NCBI GenBank assembly: GCA_026120185.1
Contig: JANUWF010001479.1
Location: forward strand, 434,001-498,000
Length of the DNA: 64,000 bases
Direction: 5' to 3'
DNA from: Voacanga thouarsii
Lineage: Eukaryota > Streptophyta > Magnoliopsida > Gentianales > Apocynaceae
A program made the translations under genes and the position numbers. Shown here in pieces: positions 1 through 10,981 of this stretch (position 1 is the first letter of the stretch; the number at the start of each line of letters is the position of its first letter). The notes under the pieces are model-generated. The model saw only the letters and a list, made by a program, of their open reading frames with translations, had not been told where the DNA came from and searched no databases.

Positions 1-479
1 ATCAACAAGTTACGAAGTATAGATTATAATTAAATTATATGCATGTATTATACATCTGTACAAATTCGTCATGTGTAGTATATAATACATTGGTCACTTT
101 ATATATATATATGATGCATTATATGGTCAATGTTTAATGCAAATATGAACACACATTTAATTTCTATAAGAGTTATGTATACAATTGATGTTATATATAT
201 TACATTTTATTATATTTGATTTGGGTAATAAATACAATTTTGGGATTTTAGGATATGAATGCATGTCAATGACTAATTAAACCTCTCATATTAGTAAGCC
301 TAATAGAATCGATGTTAATTAAACCTAAACAAACACCATGATGATTATTTAGAATTATTCACCGGCGAAATATTTCATACTCTTAATCTGTAGCTAAGGA
401 GGAAGTAGTTAAGTATCGATAGAAATAAATATATTTTCTTAGTAGAGTATTGAAAAAATTGAGGAAAATGACATATCCG
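1..479. other. AT-rich intergenic DNA, no feature seen
   Basis: The stretch is strongly AT-rich with short TA runs. I see no open reading frame, splice pattern or repeat that I can assign. Confidence 0.5.
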
Positions 480-1250
480 TTGCTAATCCGTTTCTAAATA
501 GCGATGGATAAAATACAATGAGAAATTCAAAATTTATAACTTAAAACCACGCAAACATTTTGAGCAGAATCTGAAATTCAAAAAATTCCTTACTAATCCC
601 TTTCTAATACAATGCAATTAATGAGGAATCAGAAAGGCATTAAAATCTCTGTTGAGATTAACCCTCACTATTCCGTCGCTAAATTATTCCCTCACTCACT
701 ATTTTGAGAGAGAATAGTGAGGGATTATATTTATTTTATTTTTAAGTTGCTTTCTCTCACAAATCTCAATAACTATAACATCCCTGTCTCTTCCCTTTCA
801 TTGTGTTCTTTCCCCTTTTCTCCAGCTAATTTGTCAAATCCCTTCCAATCCCACAGGCGACCTTCCATCCTCCTTGCCTGAACTACTGTTGAACCACCAT
901 TTGAGCGAAGCTGCAATTCCCTCCTACCACCGAACCACCGGTGACCTTCATCAATGCAAGGATGACTGCCGCCGCAGTGTCTCGACTTCAACCTCTGTCA
1001 CCGGAGCTTGGGCACCGCACCGGACTGCAATTGATCGAGGTATGTTGAACTACCAACCTTTCTTTTTGTTGTTAGATAACACTCCATGGATGTCATTAAA
1101 ATCAAACCCAAATAGGCTCAGTGATATACCTGCAAAATATCCTCATCATTTTCTATTTTTTATGAGCTTAAGTGGGACTTTTGTCGATTTTGCAGTATCT
1201 GTGCAGAGCTAGTGTTGATTTAGAAAAATCATTGGTACATGATCTGAATA
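480..1250. mobile_element. CACTA-like subterminal repeat region plus noncoding exon-like segment (tentative)
   Basis: From 480 to 730 there are repeated short motifs of the type CCGTTGCTAATCC, CCCTTTCTAATAC and CCGTCGCTAAAT. An 11-bp inverted repeat is also present (CCCTCACTATT at 662-672, AATAGTGAGGG at 713-723). Clustered short repeats like these are typical of the subterminal regions of plant CACTA (En/Spm) transposons. From 800 to 1039 a more GC-rich segment ends in GAG|GTATG, which looks like a noncoding exon with a splice donor. No CACTA terminus or transposase is visible, so the class is an inference. Confidence 0.3.
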
Positions 1251-1956
1251 TCTATATTACATTTTGAAAGATAACATTCTCTTCTTTTTCTCTCTTTTCT
1301 CTTTTCACTTATTTCTTCATCTGGAGGACGTGGTTCTATGAAATACGATGCGTCTTTAGATTATATAACTTTTTTAGTTGTGCTTTTAGCTTTATGGTTT
1401 CAGCAATCATAAGAGACCATTTTGTGATAGGTTTTAACTATTCATGTGGTTACGCCATTATTTTTATCTGTGGAACATTAATGTTGATCTCTTGTTACAT
1501 GTGAAGCATGTCAGTCAATTGTCTACCTTAAAATTGTTGGCATTCTTTATTCTTAATAATACTTTCATAGGAAAAGTAGGCCTAATGTAATTGGAGTTTT
1601 GATTAAACCTTGAACGGATTCTATTTCTATTCAATTAAATTCTTATAACTTAAGAGGAAGAAAGATGTTCATCATGATGGGATTTCTATATTTTGAAGAC
1701 AATATAACTTGAAAACATAAAAACTTGAGGGGAATAGGTATCCCAAAATAATATGGATCAAGGTCTTTGAAAAGGATATGATAAGTTTGGACCTTGTGAA
1801 GGAGATAATCAAAGGTCTACATTATATGGACTCTTTACTCCCTCCTGTTAGACTTGATAAGAAATGGCTATGGGAGTGGGGAATGTTTAGGTTGGTCAAG
1901 CAAATCTGGTTTGCTTTGATTGTACCTTGTGATGGATTACTTTGATTATACCTTGT
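1251..1956. other. Intergenic or intron-like DNA, no gene seen
   Basis: T-rich sequence without coding potential. It may be intronic or internal sequence of the element suggested upstream, but nothing decides this. Confidence 0.4.
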
Positions 1957-2087
1957 GACTAATTTAGACAATCCTTAACCAAACTCAAAATATTGTTTAG
2001 GTTGGTTGAGAAATTTATATTAGTAATGTAATGATGTAAAAGTATGGAATGTTTGCTAAATTTGGTTAAGGATTGTCTAAATTAGTC
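1957..2087. repeat. Perfect 27-bp inverted repeat with 77-nt spacer
   Basis: The segment 1957-1983 (GACTAATTTAGAC...) is exactly reverse-complementary to 2061-2087 (...GTCTAAATTAGTC). All 27 positions pair and the loop is 77 nt. Pairing does not extend beyond the arms, so these are not the full TIRs of a standard MITE. A transcript would fold into a strong stem. Confidence 0.85.
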
Positions 2088-2242
2088 CTAATTTTGAGTT
2101 TAAGTAAATAGGATAAGGTAGGATGGAGCATAAAATGCACCTACCAAGAGAGAAAAAAATTGTGAAGGGAAAATACAGAAATGAATGAAAAGATGTGAGA
2201 AAGGCAAAAAAATTTGTTTGCATTCTTAATTTTTTCTTAAAA

Positions 2243-4410
2243 GAATGATAAGTGGGAAAAAGTGTAGTTGAGTCGGAGCATAAAATGCACTCAATTGGAA
2301 TGAGTGAACAAATTCTAATTTGCTACCCAAATTGTATTAGTTTAGACTTATAATTTGTACCTAAGTGTTATATGTGATCTTTTGGCACCATAATTAACTT
2401 ATGGTACACTAAATACTGGGAATTACAGATTGCAAAATATTCTATGGATGATGCCTATATGAGTTTTCTTTATTCTAGTATAAGAAGAGAAATATGAAAC
2501 ACAAATTGGTTGGTTGGTATATGTGTAAGGCAAATTTGAAATTTACCCTTTTTCATGCCTGGGAGAGGAGACTATATTCCTTTTGGCATTGAATGTCAGT
2601 TGTCTGCAAATAAAAACCTGATGTATGGGTCACTAAATTTTGTTGATTTGAAGCTTTTGCATCGAGTAGGAATAATGGATGAAGTAGGTAGATCTAGTTT
2701 TGAGTTTTTATTAGGAGTAATATATTTATTTTATTAAGGCATAAGAATGAAATTTGGAGGAATGTATTCATAAGCTATGATATAGCTAGGAAATAGATAA
2801 AAATGATGGAATTAAGGAAAAATGAAACATCATTTGTAACTGAGACTTAATGTTGTATTTACTTACAACTTCATTAATTTTCTAAGTGTAAAGGTATGAC
2901 TTTGTCTCTAATCCTTTGTTTTAGCCTCCTTTAACCTTTTGGAACTCAAAAGTTCACTGATGAATAATGCCCTTTAATCTCATTCTATTTACTTAACTGA
3001 TTAAGATTTCTTTTCATTTTATGTCCAGATTATGTTACCCTTATAATTTGTTCTATAGTAACCTTATGTTATTATTATGCAGAGGTTAGACATACAGTTT
3101 TTTATTGATTTGACTAGATAAGACGAGCACTTCTAAGGTAAGAAAACCTACCAATTGCATCTTTAAAATCTTGTAAGTGATGGGTAATCATTCCCTGTAA
3201 GTGATGGGTGATCATTCCCTATGGGTAATAAGTGATTACCCTCATAGTTAGTATTGTTGATTAATTGTTATGAGGTTATTTATGTTTTGTGTATTTTTTA
3301 CAATGAATATTGGGTGAATTAAGGTGGCTTTGTGTCTAGAAAACATTCAATTTATAAGGAAAACTCTGTCAAATTTTTTTAAAAATTGAGGTGGCTTAAT
3401 GTCAAGAAATTCTAATTGTTTCTTACCTAGTGTATTTCCATATGTTCTATTCTTGTTTTAGTACATGACCAACACTTAATACACATCATCCTTCATCTTA
3501 AATCTCAAAATAAAATGATGAGTGGGAAAAAGTGTTGAGACGGAGCATAAAATGCACTCGAACTAGAATGAGTGAACAAATTCTAATTTGCTACCCAAAT
3601 TGTATTAGTTTAGACTTATAATTTGTACCTGAGTGCTATATGTGATCTTTTGGAGCCATAATTAACTTGTGATACACTAAATACTAGGAATTACAGATTG
3701 CAAAGTATTCTATGGATGATGCCTATATGAGTTTTCTTTATTCCATTATAAGAAGAGAAATATGAAACACAAATTGGTTGGTTGGTAGATGTGTAAGGCA
3801 AATTTGAAATTTACCCATTTTCATGCTTGGGAAAGGAGACTATATTCCTTTTGGCATTGAATATTAGTTGTCTACGAATGAAAACCTGATGTATTGGTCA
3901 TTAAATTTTGTTGATTTGAAGCTTTTGCATCGAGTAGGAATAATGGATGAAGTAGGTAGATCTAGTTTTGAGTTTTTATTAGGAGTAATATATTTATTTC
4001 ATTAAGGCATAAATAAGTAGGCATAAGAATGAAATTTGGAGGAATGTATCCTTAAGCTGTGATATAGCTAGGAAATAGATAAAAATGATGGAATTAAGGG
4101 AAAATGAAACATCATTTGTAACTAAGACTTGAAGTTGTATTTACTTACAACTATGTTAATTTTCTAAGTGTAAATGTATGACTTTGTCTCTAATCCTTTG
4201 TTTTAGCCTCCTTTGACCTTTTGGAACTCAAAAGTTCACTGATGAATAATGCCTTTTAATCTTATTCTAAAAACTTAACTGATTAAGTTTTCTTTCTATT
4301 TGATTAAGATTTCTTTCCATCTTATGCCCGGACTATGTTCTATTCTTGTTTTAGCACATGACGAACACTTAATCCACATCATCCTTCATCTTAATATCTC
4401 AAAATTTCCT
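2243..4410. repeat. Imperfect direct duplication, about 0.8-kb unit, second copy internally deleted
   Basis: Sequence from about 2243 to 3060 recurs from about 3511 to 4335, as seen in GTGGGAAAAAGTGT, CGGAGCATAAAATGCACTC and ATGGATGATGCCTATATGAG. The segment at about 3440-3510 recurs at about 4337-4410. Offsets are about 1268 bp at the start and about 897 bp at the end, so the second copy lacks the roughly 370-bp block found at 3061-3430 in the first. No long ORF is conserved, so the unit is noncoding. Confidence 0.8.
3174..3240 (+). repeat. TGATGGGTGATCA-type tandem microrepeat, left copy
   Basis: Two successive units of the form GTAAGTGATGGGTRATCATTCCC are followed by a degenerate third unit ending in GTGATTACCCT. 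The same arrangement recurs twice near the right end of the window, always a short distance upstream of a GGTGGCTT...AGAAAA...TTCAATTTATA block. This marks one dispersed repeat family. Confidence 0.75.
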
Positions 4411-5135
4411 TGATTTCAGTCATGAAGAAATCAGAAATTCCATCTTTACAAAACAACAAAAACGGCAGTCATGAATGAACATAATACTTTGTTATTTTTC
4501 TTCACAAATACTACTTCTCTTCTTCATTTTTCTCTTATATTCTTTTCTTCTATGATTACAGACATAATTAACCTTCCATAATTCCTTCAAAACACCATCA
4601 TGCAACATAAAAATTCACAGCAAAGTCAGTCCACAAAGTTACCGCCATATAGTCTTAGCAAACGTTCTCCGCTTTAGTTGCCTCTCAATCTTTGTAACCG
4701 CATGAACCTCACATTATCATATCTATAACCTCACAGTGCATAGTTATCATCATAGTTTGTATGTCCTCATGCAAAACCCTAGCATCAACTGGATAGGTAT
4801 CCACCATAAGCCTTTCCTCATTTGAACCTCGCCCCTCGCACTCGTTTCCGCCCCCCTCCCCCCGCCTCTGCACCCGCCCGCGTGCCACCCTCAGCAACCC
4901 CTTCTCCCTCCCCCACCACCCCAACCCGTGCACCACCCCCCGCAACCCCCCCTCCTACGAGGCATCCACTATCTAAGAACCACTTTGTGAAGCTCATTTT
5001 ATCCAATGAATGTACCTATACATGTGATGGGAGAATGATTTTTGGTACCCATTTCTTCTTGGGTCCATAGGGGTTAGTGATGACTTTTTTAATCCTCCAA
5101 TCAGTTTTCATTCATAATTTAATGCTTTTCCTAAT
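4411..5135. other. Intergenic DNA with a strand-asymmetric C-rich tract
   Basis: From about 4826 to 4965 the top strand is very C-rich with runs of 4 to 6 C and almost no G, inside AT-rich surroundings. Apparent proline-rich or glycine-rich reading frames here follow from base composition. I see no supported gene. Confidence 0.6.
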
Positions 5136-5808
5136 ATGACACCTAGATGCATCCATTCCCTCGCTCTACTAGTTGTTCGGCTGGTCTTAGCTAGTCTTAG
5201 TCTTCTCTATGCCATCCTCCATCCTATAGTTCTTAGTATACGGTTAGGTAGGGAACATTCTTTCCTATCTTTATTATTCCACCCACGTCACCCTCTATTC
5301 TATACTGTAAGATCAGTGGTCATGGATGAAAGTGTTACATATGCAATGCAATTCTTTGGTCGTCCGTACACGTGCAAGAGAAACCTTTCCATCATCGGTC
5401 AGTTGTTTTCACTCCATCGCACGATCTTGAACCCAATGGATTACGTCAAGCAGTTCTCTGGATTAGCAAGAATTCGTGTCACTGAGAATAGGGAAAAAAT
5501 GTGTAGTATCCATTTGAACACTAAGGTAGACCAGTTTCTTGAGGCGTTGGAAATCCAGACCGGCTCAGAGAATCACTGGCCCTTTTGGCACCCTTCGTTT
5601 TGCCAACAAAGAAGTCGTCCTTGATGATTTCCCATTCCTTTCCAGCCGAGCCACCTCTCTTCACCATTCGATGTCTCTACCTTCCCTTTCTAGGGTTTGT
5701 GTGAATAATGGAATGGTAAGCATTACTCATTTTAAAGTTTCCCACGGTGATTTAATGTCTTTTCAAGAAAATGATGCGAGAACCCGCAATGAAGAAATAA
5801 GGAAATGA
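5136..5808 (+). other. Unrecognised overlapping reading frames, probably degenerate
   Basis: Two overlapping frames (5136-5624 and 5539-5808) could encode 162 and 89 residues. I recognise no domain. The first starts with a hydrophobic stretch (residues about 7-35). They end just before the GMC oxidoreductase relic and may be part of the same decayed locus or unrelated. No splice sites or conserved motif supports a real gene. Confidence 0.2.
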
Positions 5809-6095
5809 TTGCAGTATTTGCGTCTTGCAAGTCCAAGTTATTTGGGTTTTGCGTTTAATGCTATAGAGATGCCATCAGAAGACTACTATGATTACATCAT
5901 AGTCGGAGGTGGCACTACTGCTTGTACACTGGCAGCCACATTATCGGAAAATCATAAAGTTCTTCTGCTAGAAAGAGGCAGTGTTCCATATGCTATGGGA
6001 AGCCTAATTTGATGACACAAAAAGGGTTTATCGCTAACCCCAGGGGACGGAACACAGTGCGCTTTCCAAATGAGTATAATAGTTTCATTTAAGGC
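5809..6095 (+). pseudogene. Mandelonitrile-lyase-like GMC oxidoreductase, first-exon fragment
   Basis: The frame contains DYIIVGGGTTACTLAATLSE followed by VLLLERG. This is the N-terminal FAD-binding Rossmann motif (GxGxxG type) of glucose-methanol-choline oxidoreductases. The preceding YDY and the spacing fit plant (R)-mandelonitrile lyase and HOTHEAD-like proteins, flavoproteins of the secretory pathway or cell wall. After VPYAMG the family sequence continues only in another frame (PNLMTQKGFIAN), so there is a frameshift near 5995-6005. The FAD motif has Thr-Ala-Cys where the family usually has Ala-Gly-Cys. Nothing of the roughly 500 downstream residues is present. It is a dead fragment; which GMC subfamily it came from is an inference. 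Confidence 0.75.
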
Positions 6096-6604
6096 CTTCT
6101 TTTGCTAAGACCGCACCTCAAAAGAATGTCCCTCAGATGGGGTGCGAGCGACCCTTACCTAACTAATTGGGGAGTCGTTTACCTTAGAACGTATGTAATA
6201 TAAACTAAAAAGGATGAGAAAATGTGCGTAGTACCGGTACTGGAATGGAAGCTCTTGAATAGAAGGTGCTGGAACAGAAGATACCACCGAAGAAGATACA
6301 AGAACTTTTGTTGAAATTATTAGCCAAAGCTATATCTTCCTATGCTCGATTCGGTCATCTAAAAATTAAATGATTACTTATGTGTGTTATTTCTTTACTG
6401 TCCACTGTCAATTTTTATTTGGTGGAACCCTAAGAGTATGTTTGGATTGAGCGGAGGAATAAGATAGAAATGAAAGAAAATGAGAGGAGGGGAGACTAAT
6501 AACTACTTATAGTGTTTTGTTAGATATAGAAAGAAAATAAATGAAATATTAAATATAATATTTAGAGGGGGAATAGAAAGAAAAAAAAGAAAAGACATAA
6601 TTTG
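6096..6604. other. Intergenic DNA up to Copia-1
   Basis: AT-rich sequence without a supported gene. It ends in ACTTT at 6605-6609, which is the left copy of the Copia-1 target-site duplication. Confidence 0.5.
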
Positions 6605-6609
6605 ACTTT

Positions 6610-6961
6610 TGTTATGAATTATTGGAATCTCCATTAATTAGTGGAGGCTCCACTAATTATGGATTTATGTGAATTATTAGAGAAGATTTGTATGGATGTC
6701 CACCATTTAGTGGAGACATCACTAATTGAGATTAGTGGAAGATGATGTATGCCATGATGTATTCCACTAATTAGAGCTCTATAAATAGAGCTATTCTCTA
6801 AGCTTGTAATACACCATCATTTTGTGAAAGAAAGATTAGAGAAAGAATTGTGAGAGAAAGAAAGAGAGAAGTTTGAAAAGAAATTCTTGTGTAAAATAGT
6901 TAGAGTTTTATTAGTGTGTAGTGTGAAGATTTTATTCTAACACTACCCTAATTTTATAACA
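6610..6961 (+). repeat. Copia-1 5' LTR
   Basis: The LTR begins TG and ends CA and matches 10630-10981 at 345 of 352 positions by eye. It contains a TATA box inside a palindrome and several CCACTAATT/AATTAGTGG motifs. The sequence just inside (CACGTTATCAACATGAG) is not the TGGTATCAGAGC primer site seen in element A. Confidence 0.95.
6775..6792 (+). promoter_or_regulatory. LTR TATA box embedded in an 18-bp palindrome
   Basis: AGCTCTAT-AA-ATAGAGCT is self-complementary and contains CTATAAATAG, a good TATA box for LTR transcription. The palindrome is intact in the 3' LTR and in the left LTR of Copia-2, and has one mismatch in the right LTR of Copia-2. Confidence 0.7.
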
Positions 6962-7005
6962 CGTTATCAACATGAGTCTCAACCGTTACAAAAACCAGAA
7001 GACAG

Positions 7006-8900
7006 ATGGCTGTTGTTAATGATAATGTATGCATTATTGATAGTGGAACTACACACACCATACTAAAAAATGAGAAATATTTTTCTGATCTCAAAATGGG
7101 AGAAATAAATATGTATACGATAAACGGTAGTGCAAATGTGATTGAGGACCCCGGAAGAGCTAGTATATTGTTGCCTAAAGGAACAACAATTATTATTGAT
7201 AAGGCACTATTTTTCTCAAAATCCAGAAGAAATTTATTGAGTTTTAAAGATATCCGCAGAAATGGGTATCATGTTGAAACAAATGAGGAAAACGGGATTG
7301 AGCATCTTTATATTACTCAAATGCATTTGGGTAAGAAATCTGCATTAGAAAAACTGCCGTCTTTTTCTATTGGCCTATATTTTGTAAAAATACATACAAT
7401 TGAAATTCATCATCTAGTAAACCAGAAGTTTACTGATCCTATTACTTTTAGCATTTGGCATGACCGGTTGGGTCATCCGGGATCTACCATGATGAGAAGA
7501 ATCATTGAGAATACACATGGTCATCCTTTAAAAAATAAAAGGATATTAACATCAGAAAAATTCGCATGTACTACATGTTTCCTAGGAAAATTAATTGTTA
7601 AACCATCACCAGTAAAAGTAGGAGTTGAAAGTCCTACATTTCTCGAACGGATTCACGGAGATATTTGTGGACCTATTGATCCATCATGTGGACCGTTCAA
7701 ATATTTTATGGTCTTAATTGATGCATCATCCTGATGGTCACATGTATGTTTATTATCTACTCGCAACCCTGGCGTTTACGAGATTACTTGCTCAAATAAT
7801 TAAATTACGAGTATAATTTTCCGACCATCACATTAAAAATATCCGTTTGGATAATGTCGGTGAATTTTCATCACATGCTTTTGATGCATATTGCATGTCA
7901 ATTGGGATTAATGTTGAACATCCCGTAACTCATGCTCACACACAAAATGGTGTTGTCGAATCTTTGATTAAACGATTACAATTAATTGCTAGACCATTAT
8001 TAATGAAAACAAATCTCCCAACATCTCGCTCGGGACATGCTATTCTACATGCTCGCAACACTTGTACGTATAAGACCAACTAATTATCATAAATTCTCTC
8101 CTTTGCAATTGTCTTTTGGGTCGTAACCAAATATTGCTCATTTAAGAATTTTTGGGTGTGTTGTATATATTCCAATTGCACCAAACCAACGTACAAAGAT
8201 GGGTCCTCAAAGAAGAAAGGGGATATACGTTGGATATGATTCTCCCTCTATTATCGTGTATGTTGAACCCCCGATAGGAGATGTATTCACAACGAAGATT
8301 TGCCGATTGTCATTTTGATGAATCATTATTCCCTAAATTAGGAGGAGAACCAAAATAGCATAAAAAGGATCTTGCTTGGACAACATCATTAAATTATCTT
8401 GATCCGCGCACAAGCGCATGTGAACTTGAAGTTCAAAAGATAATTCATTTGCAAAGCATTGCAAATCAAATGCCGACGCTTTTGTTGACTCCGTAAGAGT
8501 TACAAAATCGCATATTCCAGCCTATAAATGCTCCTATTCGAATTGAAGTTCCAGCAGAACAAAATATTATACCTATAGTCGCTGAGTCAAAAACACGCCG
8601 TAAGCGTGGCCGACCTCTTGGTTCTAAAGATAAAAATCCTCGAAAGAAAAGAGGATTAAATGATCCGTAAGATCATATTGAAGAAAAGAATGATAAAGAC
8701 CAAGAGAGAACCGATGACAAAGAACCGTAAGTTGATGAAAGTAACACCGAAATTTCTATCAATTATACCACTTCCTAGAGAAGTTGGAATCTGATAGAAA
8801 CCGTTATTGATAATATATTTGCATACAATATATCTCTTGATGTTACACAAGATAATGATGATCCCGAACCAATATCGCTTGATGAATGTCGTGCATAGAA
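7006..8900 (+). pseudogene. Copia-1 protease-integrase region (broken)
   Basis: The first 242 codons after 7006 contain the aspartic protease motif DSGTTHTI (residues 12-19), the GAG-pre-integrase motif WHDRLGHPG and the start of the integrase core (HGDICGPI). A TGA at 7732-7734 replaces an Arg codon read through in Copia-2, consistent with CGA to TGA deamination. The integrase core then continues with LDNVGEFSS and NGVVES in shifted frames to about 8090, and C-terminal integrase sequence runs on to about 8900. The ATG at 7006 is the position where the gag deletion joins, so a start codon here may be fortuitous. Confidence 0.85.
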
Positions 8901-8969
8901 AAGATTGGTCGTAATGGAAAGATGCGATTCAATCGGAGTTAAATGCACCGACAAAACGTGAAGTCTTCG

Positions 8970-10500
8970 GACCTGCAATCCGAACACCGTAAGGTGTAAA
9001 ACCCGTTGGCTACAAATGGATATTTGTGCGAAAGCGCAATGAAAAGAGTGAAATCGTTCGATATAAAGCGCGATTAGTAGCCCAAGGTTTTTCACAAAGA
9101 CCAAGTATTGATTATGATGAAACTTATTCTCCTGTTGTTGATGCTATTACACTCCGATATCTTATCAATTTGGCAAGACATGAAAAGATAGATATGCGCC
9201 TATTAGATGTTGTCACCGCTTACTTGTATGGAAATTTAGAAAATGATGTTTACATGAAAATCCCCGAAGGATTTCATATGCTCAAGCATATAAACATTAT
9301 CCTCGTGAAAATTACTCCATCAAGTTGCGTAAATCATTATATGGCCTCAAGCAACTGGGCGCATGTGGTTCACACGCCTTAGTGAATATTTATTGAAAGC
9401 GGGATTTAAAAATGACCAGGTATGTCCATGTGTTTTTATTAAGAAATCTGGTTCTAAATTTGTGATATTAGCTATATATGTTGATGATATTAATCTTATT
9501 GGAACTCCTCAAGAGCTCCAAGAAACAATTGATTATTTAAAAAGAGAATTCAAATCAAGGATTTTGGTAAAACCAAATTTTGCCTTGGTTTACAAATTGA
9601 ACATCTGGAGAGTGGAACATTTATTCATCAATCAACATATACAAGCAAAAGTGCTAAAAAGATTTTACATGGACAAAGCACATCCATTGAGTATTCCAAT
9701 GATCGTCCGATCATTAAATGTGGATAAAGATCCTTTCCGACCTCAAGAAAATGATGAAGAACTCCTTGGTCCTCGAAGTACCATATCTCAAGGCAATTGG
9801 TGCATTGATGTATCTTGCTAATAATACACGACCCGATATTGCTTTTGTCGTCAATTTATTAGCAAGATTTAGTTCTTCACCAACACGACGACATTGGAAT
9901 GGAATTAAACAAGTCCTTCGATATCTCCAAGGTACAATTGATCTCGGATTATTTTATTCAAATAAAACCAGTCCAACATTGATAGGTTATGCAGATGTCG
10001 GTTATTTATCTGATCCACATAAAGCACGTTCTCAAACGGGCTATCTATTTACATGTGGAAATACTCGTTATATCATGGCGTTCTACGAAACAATCTATAG
10101 CAGCCTACTTCTTCAAATCATGCCGAAATTATAGCCATTCATGAAGCAAGTCGAGAATGTGTATGGCTAAGATCCATGATTCATTATATCCGAGAAAGTT
10201 GTGGATTATCATCAATCAAAGATATTCCAACTCCTCTTTATGAAGACAATGCAGCTTGCATAGCTCAATTACGAGGAGGATATATTAAAGGAGATCGGAC
10301 AAAACATATTTCACCAAAATTCTTCTTTACTCATGAACTCCGTAAGAAATGGTGAAATTGATGTGCTACAAATTCGGTCATGTGATAACCTCGCAGATAT
10401 TTTCACGAAGACTTTACCGATCGCAACATTTGAGAAGTTGAGATATAAAATCGGTATGCGTCGATTTAAAGATTTAAAGGAATCATCTGATCAGGGGGAG
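8970..10500 (+). pseudogene. Copia-1 reverse transcriptase-RNase H region (broken)
   Basis: Frames at 9026-9382, 9363-9821 and 9718-10134 together carry Ty1/copia RT, including the catalytic YVDDINLI box (about 9474-9497), and then RNase H. The frames are offset by small indels and interrupted by stops. Several stops lie in CCGTAAG where Copia-2 has CCAGAAG, so some damage may be apparent only (see findings). The end at about 10500 matches the Copia-2 3' end of pol, just ahead of the polypurine tract. Confidence 0.85.
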
Positions 10501-10629
10501 TAATAAACAGACATATAGAATAGTGTACTATTTTTCCTTCACTAGATTTTTTTTTCCCACTGGGTTTTTATCTAATAAGGTTTTAACGAGATATATTCTT
10601 TATGTAATGGATGGACATCCAAGGAGGAG

Positions 10630-10981
10630 TGTTATGAATTATTGGAATCTCCATTAATTAGTGGAGGTTCCACTAATTATGGATTTATGTGAATTATTAG
10701 AGAAGATTTTTATGGATGTCCACCATTTAGTGGAGACACCACTAATTGAGATTAGTGAAAAATGATGTATGCCATGATGTATTCCACTAATTAGAGCTCT
10801 ATAAATAGAGCTATTCTCTAAGCTTGTAATACACCATCATTTTGTGAAAGAAAGATTAGAGAAAGAATTGTGAGAGAAAGAAAGAGAGAAGTTTGAAAAG
10901 AAATTCTTGTGTAAAATAGTTAGAATTTTATTAGTGTGTAGTGTGAAGATTTTATTCTAATACTACCCTAATTTTATAACA
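10630..10981 (+). repeat. Copia-1 3' LTR
   Basis: Same length as the 5' LTR. It is followed directly by the second ACTTT target duplication copy at 10982-10986. Confidence 0.95.

Larger units (their letters stand above)
6610..10981 (+). mobile_element. Copia-1: Ty1/copia LTR retrotransposon lacking gag
   Basis: Two 352-bp LTRs, both starting TGTTATGAATT and ending TTTTATAACA, enclose degenerate protease, integrase, reverse transcriptase and RNase H coding sequence in Ty1/copia order. The flanks carry a perfect 5-bp target duplication, ACTTT (6605-6609 and 10982-10986). A polypurine tract, AAGGAGGAG, sits at 10621-10629 directly before the 3' LTR. Compared with Copia-2 in this window, the interior jumps from the leader (about 6998) straight to the protease start (7006), so roughly 1.15 kb with all of gag is absent. 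The LTRs differ at 7 of 352 positions (6 transitions), which suggests fairly recent insertion. The size fits the small Ale/Retrofit-type lineage, but the lineage is uncertain. Confidence 0.95.

Noticed and set aside
4709..5070. Overlapping proline-rich and glycine-rich reading frames on both strands
   Set aside because: They result from the C-rich tract; no domain, no splice context and no codon preference.
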